This document shows positions 45,975-54,200 of a stretch of DNA of 64,000 bases, in pieces (position 1 is the stretch's first letter; each line of letters starts with the position of its first letter). A program made the position numbers and the translations under genes. Origin of the DNA: Bacillaceae bacterium IKA-2 (lineage in GTDB: Bacteria; Bacillota; Bacilli; Bacillales; Anaerobacillaceae); contig CP134492.1 in the NCBI GenBank assembly GCA_031761875.1, forward strand, positions 806,001 to 870,000, written 5' to 3'. The notes beneath the pieces were generated by a model. The model was not told the origin of the DNA. It ran no database searches and saw only the letters and a program-made list of their open reading frames with translations.

Positions 45975-46124
45975 AGAGGTTGCGCTAAATAGTGAATACC
46001 CGTGATGAAATTGCGCGGCGTGCGGAAAAGGAAATTTAAAGTGAAACCCTGAAAAGTGACTTGAAATAAAACCAAAAGCGAAAAGCCATTAACTCAATTT
46101 TAAATTGAGTTGATGGCTTTTTAT
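45975..46124 (+). pseudogene. Deletion remnant of a second scoB
   Basis: From TTGCGCTAAATAGTGAATAC this matches the scoB leader, GTG start and first 14-15 codons ([14 protein letters not shown], then TAA). It then jumps directly to the scoB 3' end (TTTAAAGT...) and its downstream sequence (ACTTGAAATAAAAC, GCGAAAAGCC...) including the same terminator hairpin. The roughly 590 bp between are missing, with GAAATT-like microhomology at the junction. It is therefore a decayed duplicate of the end of the CoA-transferase operon. Confidence 0.9.
46079..46124 (+). terminator. Terminator of the scoB remnant, probably serving the BASS gene
   Basis: AAAAGCCATTAACTCAATTT and its complement with T-run; homologous to the hairpin at 41215. 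Confidence 0.88.
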
Positions 46125-46240
46125 CTTCGTCTCCAAACAAATTTATTTTCTATCGGAAAAGTCTTCACTTCCAATGAGAAAAAAATGGGGAACCCTTAAA
46201 TAATTATTCTTTTTTAAGTAGTAATTTTGATATCATAATA

Positions 46241-46870
46241 TTACTTTTGTTCTATATCAAATATGCGAAATCCAGCAGTATTCAAACTTTCCACAATGCT
46301 ATTTTTCATTTCTTCGCTAGTTTCTTTTGGCAATGTCAAGAGAATTCTTCTCGACATTATTTGTTTGTTATCAAAAGTTGCTAAACTTTGAATTGAGGTA
46401 TGTTTGTTTACTATGTTTGTTATTTTTTTTAAGGCACCTTTGTACTCTGGACAAATAATTGATAACGCATAAGAAGAATCGTTAATTCCCCAAATATCTT
46501 CCAAAATATCAATGACTTGGCTGTGTGTTAAGAGCCCTACAAAATGGTCTTCTTCGTTTAGGATTGGCAAAAAAGGCAAACTTCGAATGTTCGTAAAAAC
46601 GTTGAAAAAAGAAGAGTGTTCATAGACAAATGTGTCTTGGTTTTTTACCAAAGACATGACCGAATCGGTGGCTTTCCCTGTTTGTTTATACAAACATTCA
46701 TAAATATTAGATGTATAAATATTTCCTAAAAAACGTTCTTCCTTCTCGTCTAAGATGGGAATACAACGGTAACCTGAATTCTCTAGGAAACCCAAAGCTT
46801 CTCCAAGAGTATGTGTTTCATTGCAGTGAACGATTTCGTTAATTTTTTTACATAAATTGATAATATTCAA
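46241..46870 (-). CDS. CBS-pair plus ACT-like domain protein (CbpA-type candidate)
   Basis: 209-aa soluble protein. Two CBS motifs cover residues ~5-125 (TLGEALGFLENSGYRCIPIL and HSSFFNVFTNIRSLPFLPIL); the C-terminal part (~135-205, ALSIICPEYKGALKKITNIV) has the layout of an ACT domain. The same CBS+ACT arrangement occurs in AcuB-like proteins and in the c-di-AMP-binding protein CbpA of Listeria. A nucleotide-sensing role is likely, ligand unproven. TTG start at 46870 follows AAGGGGGG on the minus strand. Single-gene unit divergent from the methyltransferase gene. Confidence 0.75.
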   Translation of the reverse strand: MNIINLCKKINEIVHCNETHTLGEALGFLENSGYRCIPILDEKEERFLGNIYTSNIYECLYKQTGKATDSVMSLVKNQDTFVYEHSSFFNVFTNIRSLPFLPILNEEDHFVGLLTHSQVIDILEDIWGINDSSYALSIICPEYKGALKKITNIVNKHTSIQSLATFDNKQIMSRRILLTLPKETSEEMKNSIVESLNTAGFRIFDIEQK

Positions 46871-47044
46871 TTTGAACCCCCCTTGTGTGTATCAGACTTT
46901 AATTATACTGGAAAATAGGGAAAAAAAGAGAAAAAAACACTATTTATTTAAATTACTGCTAAAAATACTTTCTAATATTTGTATATTTAGATACAATTCA
47001 AATAATAGTTAGCGGTAATAAAAAGCATGAAAGTCGGAGGTTCT

Positions 47045-49039
47045 ATGAAATTCAAGAAAGTTTCTCAAGGGATTTTTAATAAAGGTAATGAAAATATTCA
47101 ATTATTGGAACAGCTATTCCCAACAGTGTTTAAAGATGGGGAAGTTGATTTTGAGGCTTTAAAAGCAGAACTTGGAATGTTCACAGAGGCAGCCAAGGAA
47201 AAATATCAGCTTAACTGGTCGGGAAAACAAAATGCTATGCGAATAGCTAACGAAGATATTTTCGGAAAAACGTTAAAATTAATTCTAGAAGATAGTCATA
47301 ATGCTGATACAACTGAAAATATTTATATTGAAGGCGATAATTTAGAAGTCTTAAAATTGTTACGACAAAATTACTATAATTCGATAAAGGTGATTTATAT
47401 TGATCCACCTTATAATACAGGTCATGACTTTATTTATAGCGATAGTTTCGCGATTAGCACAAAAGAAAGTGCCCAGCAAGAAGGTGAATTAGTAAATGAA
47501 GAAAGGCTTATCATCAATCAAAAAAGTGGTAATCGTTTCCATGCTAATTGGCTCAATATGATTTACCCTAGATTAAAGGTAGCGAAAGATATGTTGAGTG
47601 ATGATGGGGTATGCTTTATCTCAATTGGGCAAGATGAAGTAGCAAATTTAAAAAATCTTTGTGATGAAATATTTGGCAGCTCTAACTGGTTGGGAACTTG
47701 TTCTAGACTAATGAAGTCTGGTGGCAATAAGGGTAGGTTTTTTTCTCCAAATATAGATTATGTTCTTATCTATGCAAAAAATAGTCATGTCACAAGGGAT
47801 TTTAAAGGTGAAATGAGCGAAGAATTAGTCAAAAAAGTCTATAATCAATTTGAAAAAAAAGGTCAAAAAAAAGGTCAGTTGTACCGTTTAATGGGGCTTT
47901 ATCAATCTTCATTAGATGCAAGGACCAACCAAAGATTTTGGATTGAATGTCCAGATGGAACATTGGCGATTCCTCCTGGAGATACGTTTCCGAAGGAAAA
48001 TCTTGAGGGGAATAAAGTGAATCCATTGTCGTCTGATGGTGTTTGGCGTTGGACCTATGAAAGATATTGTTTAGAAAAACAAAACGGGAATATTGAAATT
48101 AAAAAATCGAAAAATGGTGTTTTGGTAGCAGGAAATGGAGAACCCTCAAATTGGAATATTTATACGAAAATTTGGCTGAAGGATCGACAGGAAGAAGGGC
48201 AAACACCAGTTGATATTATTACGAAGTTTGAAAATCGTCACAGTGCCAAAGAATTGATCCCATTAGACATTCCGTTTGATTTTGCTAAACCAAGTGATTT
48301 AATCAAATATTTGTTGTTTATTACGCAGCAAGAAAAGGACATTACAATATTAGATTTTTTTTCAGGTTCAGCCTCAACAGCCCATGCAGTAATGAAATTA
48401 AATGCTGAAGATGGTGGGAAGCGAAAGTTTATCATGGTTCAACTTCCTGAATTATGTGCTGAGAAGTCAGAGGCTTTTAAAGCTGGATATAAAACTATTT
48501 CCGAAATCGGTAAAGAACGAATTCGCCGTGCTGGAGAAAAAATAAAAGCAGAATTTGAGGATAGAGCGGCTGGTGAAAGCCTAGATAGTGGTTTTAAAGT
48601 ATACCAAGTAGCAAATACAAATATTCGTTGGACAAATGAAGCACTTAAAGGTGGAGAAATGACGATTAAAGAAGTGGAGATGAATGATAAGGATAAATTA
48701 GATTTTATGCCAAACGCAACAGATATAGATGTTGTCTATGAAATTATCTTACGGCAACGTGATGTTCCTTTATCTTGTCAGCTAATAAAACTTATCGATA
48801 TTGGCGAGCGAACATATCTCTTTGCTGATCGTTATCTCGTTTGCTTGGAAGTGAGAGTGACTGCTGAGCTAGTTGAAAAGCTAGCTATAATTGAACCATT
48901 GCCAATTAAATTTATTTTCAGAGATAGTGCATTTGAAGACAACATCTCGCTTAAAGACGAAACGGTTAGATATTTGCAAATCTTTGTTGAGCGAAATAGC
49001 GGAAAAAAGAAAAAAGCGTATACAGTAGAGTTTCTGTAA
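47045..49039 (+). CDS. Orphan type III DNA methyltransferase (Mod-like, N6-adenine)
   Basis: 664-aa beta-class amino-methyltransferase. The catalytic motif IV DPPYNTG (D120) comes before the SAM-binding motif LDFFSGSAST (about residues 436-445), separated by a ~300-residue target-recognition region, as in type III Mod subunits. ATG 47045 follows CGGAGG; a GTG/ATG further upstream is less favoured. No res (helicase/nuclease) gene follows: the next gene is a glycerophosphodiesterase, so it is a solitary modification enzyme in this window. Two A8 tracts at 47853 and 47865 lie within the coding sequence. Confidence 0.9.
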   Translation: MKFKKVSQGIFNKGNENIQLLEQLFPTVFKDGEVDFEALKAELGMFTEAAKEKYQLNWSGKQNAMRIANEDIFGKTLKLILEDSHNADTTENIYIEGDNLEVLKLLRQNYYNSIKVIYIDPPYNTGHDFIYSDSFAISTKESAQQEGELVNEERLIINQKSGNRFHANWLNMIYPRLKVAKDMLSDDGVCFISIGQDEVANLKNLCDEIFGSSNWLGTCSRLMKSGGNKGRFFSPNIDYVLIYAKNSHVTRDFKGEMSEELVKKVYNQFEKKGQKKGQLYRLMGLYQSSLDARTNQRFWIECPDGTLAIPPGDTFPKENLEGNKVNPLSSDGVWRWTYERYCLEKQNGNIEIKKSKNGVLVAGNGEPSNWNIYTKIWLKDRQEEGQTPVDIITKFENRHSAKELIPLDIPFDFAKPSDLIKYLLFITQQEKDITILDFFSGSASTAHAVMKLNAEDGGKRKFIMVQLPELCAEKSEAFKAGYKTISEIGKERIRRAGEKIKAEFEDRAAGESLDSGFKVYQVANTNIRWTNEALKGGEMTIKEVEMNDKDKLDFMPNATDIDVVYEIILRQRDVPLSCQLIKLIDIGERTYLFADRYLVCLEVRVTAELVEKLAIIEPLPIKFIFRDSAFEDNISLKDETVRYLQIFVERNSGKKKKAYTVEFL

Positions 49040-49063
49040 GAAAACATAGGAGTTGATGAATCT

Positions 49064-49774
49064 ATGAACCCAATTATGGCCCATCGTGGCTGGTCAGGAA
49101 AGAGTCCTGAAAATACGCTTGCAGCTATAAAGCTTGCTGTGAAGGAGCCATCTATTTCTGCTATTGAGCTTGATGTACAGCTTTCAAAAGATGGTATTCC
49201 TGTAATCATTCATGATTTTACCGTTAACCGAACAACAAATGGAGAAGGTTTTGTTAAGGATTTAACAATGAAACAATTAAGGTCTTTGGATGCCGGTAGT
49301 TGGTTTAGTCCTGATTTCAAAGGCGAAAAAATCCCCACACTTGAAGAGGTTTTGCAAACAGTTAACGGAAAAAAAATTCTGAATATCGAATTAAAAGTAG
49401 CCGGAGAGCTATACGCGGGGCTTGAAGAGAAAGTAATCGAAACGATAAAAATATTTAAGGTCGAAAAAGATGTAATGATAACTTCTTTTGATCATAAGCG
49501 TATCCAAAAGGTAAATAAATTAACTTCATCTATAAAGACAGGATTAATTATTTTAGGTCTCCCAACATTAATTGAGGAACAATTGAATTATACAAAAGCA
49601 ACTATCCTTTCGATGAGCTTCCCTTATTTAACAACAAAATTTGTTAAAAGTCATATTCAAAATGGAAGAACAGTAATCGCGTGGGTACCAAATTCCAAGG
49701 TAGAAATAGCGTTTGTAAAAGCAATTCATCCTGATATTGTCATATGCACAGATTTTCCTGATAATGCAAAATAG
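49064..49774 (+). CDS. Glycerophosphodiester phosphodiesterase
   Basis: 236-aa GDPD-fold enzyme that hydrolyses glycerophosphodiesters to glycerol-3-phosphate and an alcohol. Catalytic features are MAHRGWSGKSPENTLAA (His and Arg), ELDVQLSKDGIPVIIHD (metal Glu/Asp and second His), and NIELKVAG. The C-terminus has VIAWVPNSK and VICTDFPD. No signal peptide, so cytoplasmic (UgpQ/YqiK type). ATG 49064 follows ATAGGAG. Starts 25 nt after the methyltransferase stop; co-transcription possible. Confidence 0.93.
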   Translation: MNPIMAHRGWSGKSPENTLAAIKLAVKEPSISAIELDVQLSKDGIPVIIHDFTVNRTTNGEGFVKDLTMKQLRSLDAGSWFSPDFKGEKIPTLEEVLQTVNGKKILNIELKVAGELYAGLEEKVIETIKIFKVEKDVMITSFDHKRIQKVNKLTSSIKTGLIILGLPTLIEEQLNYTKATILSMSFPYLTTKFVKSHIQNGRTVIAWVPNSKVEIAFVKAIHPDIVICTDFPDNAK

Positions 49775-49783
49775 TTTTTACAT

Positions 49784-49852
49784 GAGTGAATTTCATAATA
49801 TAGATTGATGTCGCTAGTTTTTGGTGTTATGAACTTCATTCACATAAAAAAG
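49784..49852. repeat. GTGAATTTCATAA hairpin repeat, copy 1
   Basis: GAGTGAATTTCATAATA on the left pairs with TTATGAACTTCATTCAC on the right. A similar arrangement is at 55333-55412, and related short palindromes GAATGAATTTCATTC are at 1047 and 31497. Confidence 0.5.
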
Positions 49853-50029
49853 AATTTTTGATTTCTTGTTACTCGTCAGACTTTTCTTAGCGAGCTGTGT
49901 TCTAAATAGAAAATTTTGCTTGTACCTTAGACATACATCTAAACCTTTTAAAGCTCACTGCATATATTGATATATGAGATCAGTACACCAATACCAATGG
50001 TGTTAGTGCTTTAAAGGGAGGGTAGAATT

Positions 50030-50281
50030 ATGAGTAATTTTTTCCAAAACTTTGAAAAGAAAACAGGTGTAGATTTAGGTGAGGTTTTCAGGTTAGCAAA
50101 TTCAGTTAAAAGTGCTAATTTTAAGGACGAAGCAACGGTTAGAAGTTTAATTCAACAGGTTGCAAAGGTTGCCAATAAGCAAGTAAATAAAGAAACAGAG
50201 GACCAGTTAGTCAATACAATTATTAATAATCCTGATAAAGTAAATGCTAATACAATTTCGAAAATGTTAGATAAGAAATAA
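50030..50281 (+). CDS. spoVIF: Stage VI sporulation protein F
   Basis: 83-aa small protein matching SpoVIF (YjcC), required late in spore coat assembly through GerE-type gene control in B. subtilis. The family core is MSNFFQNFEKKTGVDLGEVF followed by FKDEATVRSLIQQVAKVANK and ISKMLDKK. No membrane segment. ATG 50030 follows AAGGGAGGG. A CATATATTGA stretch about 70 nt upstream resembles a mother-cell sigma -10, weakly. Its presence and sigK show the organism sporulates. Confidence 0.9.
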   Translation: MSNFFQNFEKKTGVDLGEVFRLANSVKSANFKDEATVRSLIQQVAKVANKQVNKETEDQLVNTIINNPDKVNANTISKMLDKK

Positions 50282-50410
50282 TAGACTAGATCGAGTATGG
50301 AATCGCATAGATATTTTAGTGGTAGGTCAGTGGTTTTTGTATTTTCGCGGATGTATTCACAAGTGTAATAGATTGCTCTATTTTCATACCTCACGGGCGC
50401 TTGATGTGGA

Positions 50411-50456
50411 CAAAAATTAAGGCTTGGGATTTTTCTGTCCCAAAGCCTTAATTTTT
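50411..50456. terminator. Bidirectional terminator between spoVIF and the nucleotidyltransferase gene
   Basis: AAAAATTAAGGCTTGGGA stem with near-perfect complement, loop TTTTTC; A- and T-runs on both sides. Confidence 0.88.
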
Positions 50457-50562
50457 GTTAATTACTATCTGATTTCTACTGCCAATTATATTGTTGTATA
50501 ATACGTTTTTTTAGGTTTTCTCCTCGATACCTCAACTGCCTAGTTGATAACTTAGATTACTT

Positions 50563-53166
50563 TTATAAGTATTTTTTTTTCACTCTAGCTTGTGCATCAC
50601 TTTTGGAAAATACTTGTTTATTTAAAAAAGCAGTATCAATCTCATCCAAAATCTGTGAATAAATTGGCCCTGGTTTTATATTTAAAGATTTTAAGTCATC
50701 TCCATCCAATAGATGTGGGATTTGCTGTCGTTCAATTAAGTAGGTTTTCAAGAGTAAAAGCTGATCATTCTTTAGCTGTTTTAAAGTTGCAAAACAGAGG
50801 ATCGCTTGCAATTGGTAATGTTTATAGAGTTGGTGAAGAGATCCTATTTGAACCAATTCATGATAAGTGTCCTCTATATTCAAAAGAGCTATAATCTCAT
50901 CGATGACCTTCAAGTCAACATTGGTTAAAGCAAATTCTTTTGCCTGATCTAAGCCCTGATCATGATTTGAAAATAAAATTGCTAAGTAACTAATCCAGGT
51001 TCCGTTGTGCAACTGCTCTTGATCCTTTACGGGTATAGTAAATAAAACTTCATCAATACCTTCTTTAAACTGCTTACACATAGCTAAAGAATTTTCATCG
51101 CACACATTAGGGCCAATTAAATAGTGGAGTACTCCTAACTCATGAAGGCGATAAAGAGCTTCAACTGGGTGATCTTCATTAAGTAAGATATTTAGTTCAT
51201 GAGCTAATCGTGGTTTCGAAGTCGATGCTATTTTATCGACGGAAATTTCGGCTAACTCGAGCGTATGTTTGTCCATTTCAAAACCAAACCGAGTCTCAAA
51301 ACGAACAGCACGTAAAATTCGTGTGGGATCCTCGACAAAGCTTAAATTATAGAGAACTCTAATAATTTTTTGCTGAATATCATTGTAACCGTGGAAAAAG
51401 TCAATTAGGTGACCAAAATCATTTTTATTTATTTGGATAGCCATCGCATTTATTGTAAAGTCCCGTCGAAATAAATCTTCTTTTAAACTAGACATTTCCA
51501 CAGTTGGTAAAGCAGCAGGATAATCATAATATTCTGTTCTAGCAGAAGTAATATCAATTTTTAAACCAGATGGATGTTTCCATGTAGCGGTACCAAATTT
51601 TTCGTGACCACGAACTACTCCACCTAACCTTTCTGCTAAATTATGAGCAAAATTAATGCCATTACCTTCAACGACAATATCAATATCTTCATTTTTTCTT
51701 CCAATTACTAAGTCTCGGACAATGCCACCAATCATAAATGCATTGTAATTTAACTCATCGGCATGGAGAGCGATTTCTTTTAGTAGTTTAAACATCTCTT
51801 CTGTAATAAGAGTGTCTAGTCGTTTTACTAAAGAAACCTCGATTGGTTTTGTTGCGTTAAAGGTATGGGCTATGTTGATTTTTTCACCATGAAGCGCTTC
51901 GATCACATTTGTTCGGGAAATAATTCCGATGAGTTGCTTGTCTTTAAGGACAGGAAGCCGCCCAACATTTTTATCAATCATTACATTTTGGACTTCTTCT
52001 ATGGACATGTTTGAATGAATTGTAGTCGGATTAGTACTCATATATCCTTTTACAGGAGCATGACCTAAGCCGTGATGCTTTGCTTTATCGATATCCCGTC
52101 GTGAAATAATCCCGACAAGTGTATCATTTTCCAATACAGGGAAACCAGTATGTCCATAGCGATGCATCATTTTTTGGGCATCTTCAATTGAAGTAGCGGT
52201 AGAAATAACTTTTACTGGACTAGACATGATATCTTTGGCAGTTAGCGAAGGCTTGATTGTTTCATGAATGTTTGTTCGGACTATCGCTAATATTTCCTGA
52301 AAATCACCATTTTTAATCATTGCTGAGGCGGCTTTTTGGTGACCCCCGCCACCTAATTTTTTAATGATTGGTAATATATCGATTCGTTCAGAAGTGGAGC
52401 GACCCACTATAAAAGTTCGTTGGCCCATTTCGACAACAAAAATTAAAGCATCTGTTCCGGTCCTTTCTAGAGCTTTCCTAGTAAGAAGTGCTAAACCACC
52501 GGTATAGTGACTTTGTTGATGGAAAGCGATGAGAATGTCGACACCCTCAAAATAATGCTCTTCACTTTGTTGTATTAACGAATGAAGTAATAGTTGTTCT
52601 TCTTCATGTAAGGGGGACTCAGAGAATTTAGAGACGATTTGCAGGTTAGCTCCTTTTTCTAAGAGGTAACTACCTATGCTTAAATCCCGTGGTGTTGTAT
52701 TTAAATATGTAAATGAACCCGTATCCGTGTAAAGTCCAAGCGCAAAAATTGTTGCCTCGAATGAAGATATAGAAAGATTTTTTTCTCTGATTTTTTCTAG
52801 AAGTAACGTAACCGTAGCACCAACAAGATCAATAGTAGCCTGTTTTGCGATAACGTTATGTTCAGTTGGTAGATGGTGATCATAAACGATAAATTGCATT
52901 GTATTTATATTAATAAATTTACTTACATCGCCAATACGATGTAACGATGCGATATCAACCATAATAACCTCTGATACGGTATCCCAAACGATTTGATTTG
53001 GGTAGTATAAGGTAATTGAGTCTCGGTAGATTGCTAAAAATCGCTCTACTGATTTGGATTGTCTTGTTGGTAAGACAAGTTTTGCTTTTGGATGCAATTT
53101 TTGTGCGGCCAACATCGAAGCGAGGCCATCAAAGTCTAAGTTTACGTGCGATAAAATTACTTGCAA
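50563..53166 (-). CDS. DHH-CBS-tRNA nucleotidyltransferase fusion protein
   Basis: 867-aa multidomain protein. Residues ~1-300 are a DHH/DHHA1 phosphoesterase (NLDFDGLASM, YDHHLPTEHN, GLYTDTGSFTY, GGGGHQKAASAM). Residues ~305-425 are two CBS domains. Residues ~455-867 are a class II CCA-adding/poly(A) polymerase-type nucleotidyltransferase (GGIVRDLVIG, EDIDIVVEG with the catalytic DxD, RRDFTINAMAI, RILRAVRFETRFGF). Such fusions are known as A-adding tRNA nucleotidyltransferases, with split CC-/A-adding enzymes reported in Bacillus halodurans. TTG start follows AGGAGG. Monocistronic. Whether the DHH part is active cannot be read, but its motifs are intact. Confidence 0.88.
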   Translation of the reverse strand: MQVILSHVNLDFDGLASMLAAQKLHPKAKLVLPTRQSKSVERFLAIYRDSITLYYPNQIVWDTVSEVIMVDIASLHRIGDVSKFININTMQFIVYDHHLPTEHNVIAKQATIDLVGATVTLLLEKIREKNLSISSFEATIFALGLYTDTGSFTYLNTTPRDLSIGSYLLEKGANLQIVSKFSESPLHEEEQLLLHSLIQQSEEHYFEGVDILIAFHQQSHYTGGLALLTRKALERTGTDALIFVVEMGQRTFIVGRSTSERIDILPIIKKLGGGGHQKAASAMIKNGDFQEILAIVRTNIHETIKPSLTAKDIMSSPVKVISTATSIEDAQKMMHRYGHTGFPVLENDTLVGIISRRDIDKAKHHGLGHAPVKGYMSTNPTTIHSNMSIEEVQNVMIDKNVGRLPVLKDKQLIGIISRTNVIEALHGEKINIAHTFNATKPIEVSLVKRLDTLITEEMFKLLKEIALHADELNYNAFMIGGIVRDLVIGRKNEDIDIVVEGNGINFAHNLAERLGGVVRGHEKFGTATWKHPSGLKIDITSARTEYYDYPAALPTVEMSSLKEDLFRRDFTINAMAIQINKNDFGHLIDFFHGYNDIQQKIIRVLYNLSFVEDPTRILRAVRFETRFGFEMDKHTLELAEISVDKIASTSKPRLAHELNILLNEDHPVEALYRLHELGVLHYLIGPNVCDENSLAMCKQFKEGIDEVLFTIPVKDQEQLHNGTWISYLAILFSNHDQGLDQAKEFALTNVDLKVIDEIIALLNIEDTYHELVQIGSLHQLYKHYQLQAILCFATLKQLKNDQLLLLKTYLIERQQIPHLLDGDDLKSLNIKPGPIYSQILDEIDTAFLNKQVFSKSDAQARVKKKYL

Positions 53167-53275
53167 AGTGAAAGCCTCCTATTCCGTACCAAAGTCTAAT
53201 TGTAACAAGTTTAACAAATTGCAGAAAATTTTGGTAGTAGGCTAATGAAATTAAATTAAAATGAGGGTATATCCT

Positions 53276-53315
53276 TTTTCTTTGTCTAGCTCTAACTCCA
53301 CAAGCCAGGAATATT
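53276..53315. repeat. Fragment of the GTCTAGCT intergenic repeat
   Basis: TTTTTCTTTGTCTAGCTCTAACTCC resembles the inner edge of the type A repeat (GTCTAGCTTCAGCGCC); too short and diverged for certainty. Confidence 0.3.
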
Positions 53316-53394
53316 ACATGTTATTTGAATTAAATGGTATCATATCCTTTATAAGCAGTTAGGATTAATTTGATAATTTTTTGGAGGGAATCAA

Positions 53395-54183
53395 GTGAAA
53401 AAAGCAATCTATCAGTCATTTATAGAGTTATCTGGAAATCGTGTGCATTCATCATTATTAAAAACTTTTACGAAGTCAAAAATGAGTAAACTGATTAATA
53501 AATCTTTTGTTAAAATGTATAACATTAATGAACATGAGATGGAAAAGCCTTTAGACGAATACGGTAGTTTACAGGAATTATTTGTAAGAAATTTAAAAGA
53601 AGGTGCGCGGAAAATTGATGAAGATACTACAAGTGTTGTCAGCCCAGTTGATGGCATATTGGCTAGTGTTGGAGAAATTAGGCAAAATTCAACTTTTCAT
53701 GTAAAAAATCAGGATTACAGCTTAGATGAAATGCTAGGAGATAAAAAAACAGCCGAAAAGTATAAACAAGGCACTTATATCATTCTTTACTTAAGTCCCA
53801 GTCACTATCACAGAATACATACGCCCCTTTCAGGTACTATTGTTGGAAGATGGGCATTAGGAAGTAAATCATATCCTGTTAATGAGTTAGGTCTAAAATT
53901 AGGAAAACGACCATTATCAAGAAATTACCGCTTAATAACAGAAGTTCGTCTAGCTAACGAAAAGCATTATGCACTAGTAAAAGTAGGCGCTTTAAATGTT
54001 AATAGTATTCATCCTACTTCTTCAAATAAAGAAGTAAAAAAAGGTGAGGAAATGGCCTATTTTTCCTTTGGCTCAACAGTCGTACTTTTATTTGAAAAGG
54101 ATCTTCTTACTCTTGAATCAGCTGTAACGGCCCCAATGGATGTAAAATTTGGCATGAAGATAGGAACTATAAAAATAGATTAA
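53395..54183 (+). CDS. psd: Phosphatidylserine decarboxylase
   Basis: 262-aa pro-enzyme making phosphatidylethanolamine. The self-cleavage site is FGST (S227, SFGSTVVLLFE), giving a pyruvoyl cofactor on the short alpha chain. The beta-chain conserved segments are SPVDGILASVG, LYLSPSHYHRIHTPLSG and GALNVNSIH. The partner gene pssA is not next to it, unlike in B. subtilis. GTG 53395 follows GGAGGG. It ends 17 nt before the CdaR-type regulator gene. Confidence 0.94.
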   Translation: MKKAIYQSFIELSGNRVHSSLLKTFTKSKMSKLINKSFVKMYNINEHEMEKPLDEYGSLQELFVRNLKEGARKIDEDTTSVVSPVDGILASVGEIRQNSTFHVKNQDYSLDEMLGDKKTAEKYKQGTYIILYLSPSHYHRIHTPLSGTIVGRWALGSKSYPVNELGLKLGKRPLSRNYRLITEVRLANEKHYALVKVGALNVNSIHPTSSNKEVKKGEEMAYFSFGSTVVLLFEKDLLTLESAVTAPMDVKFGMKIGTIKID

Positions 54184-54200
54184 AAAAGGTGGTGTAATTA

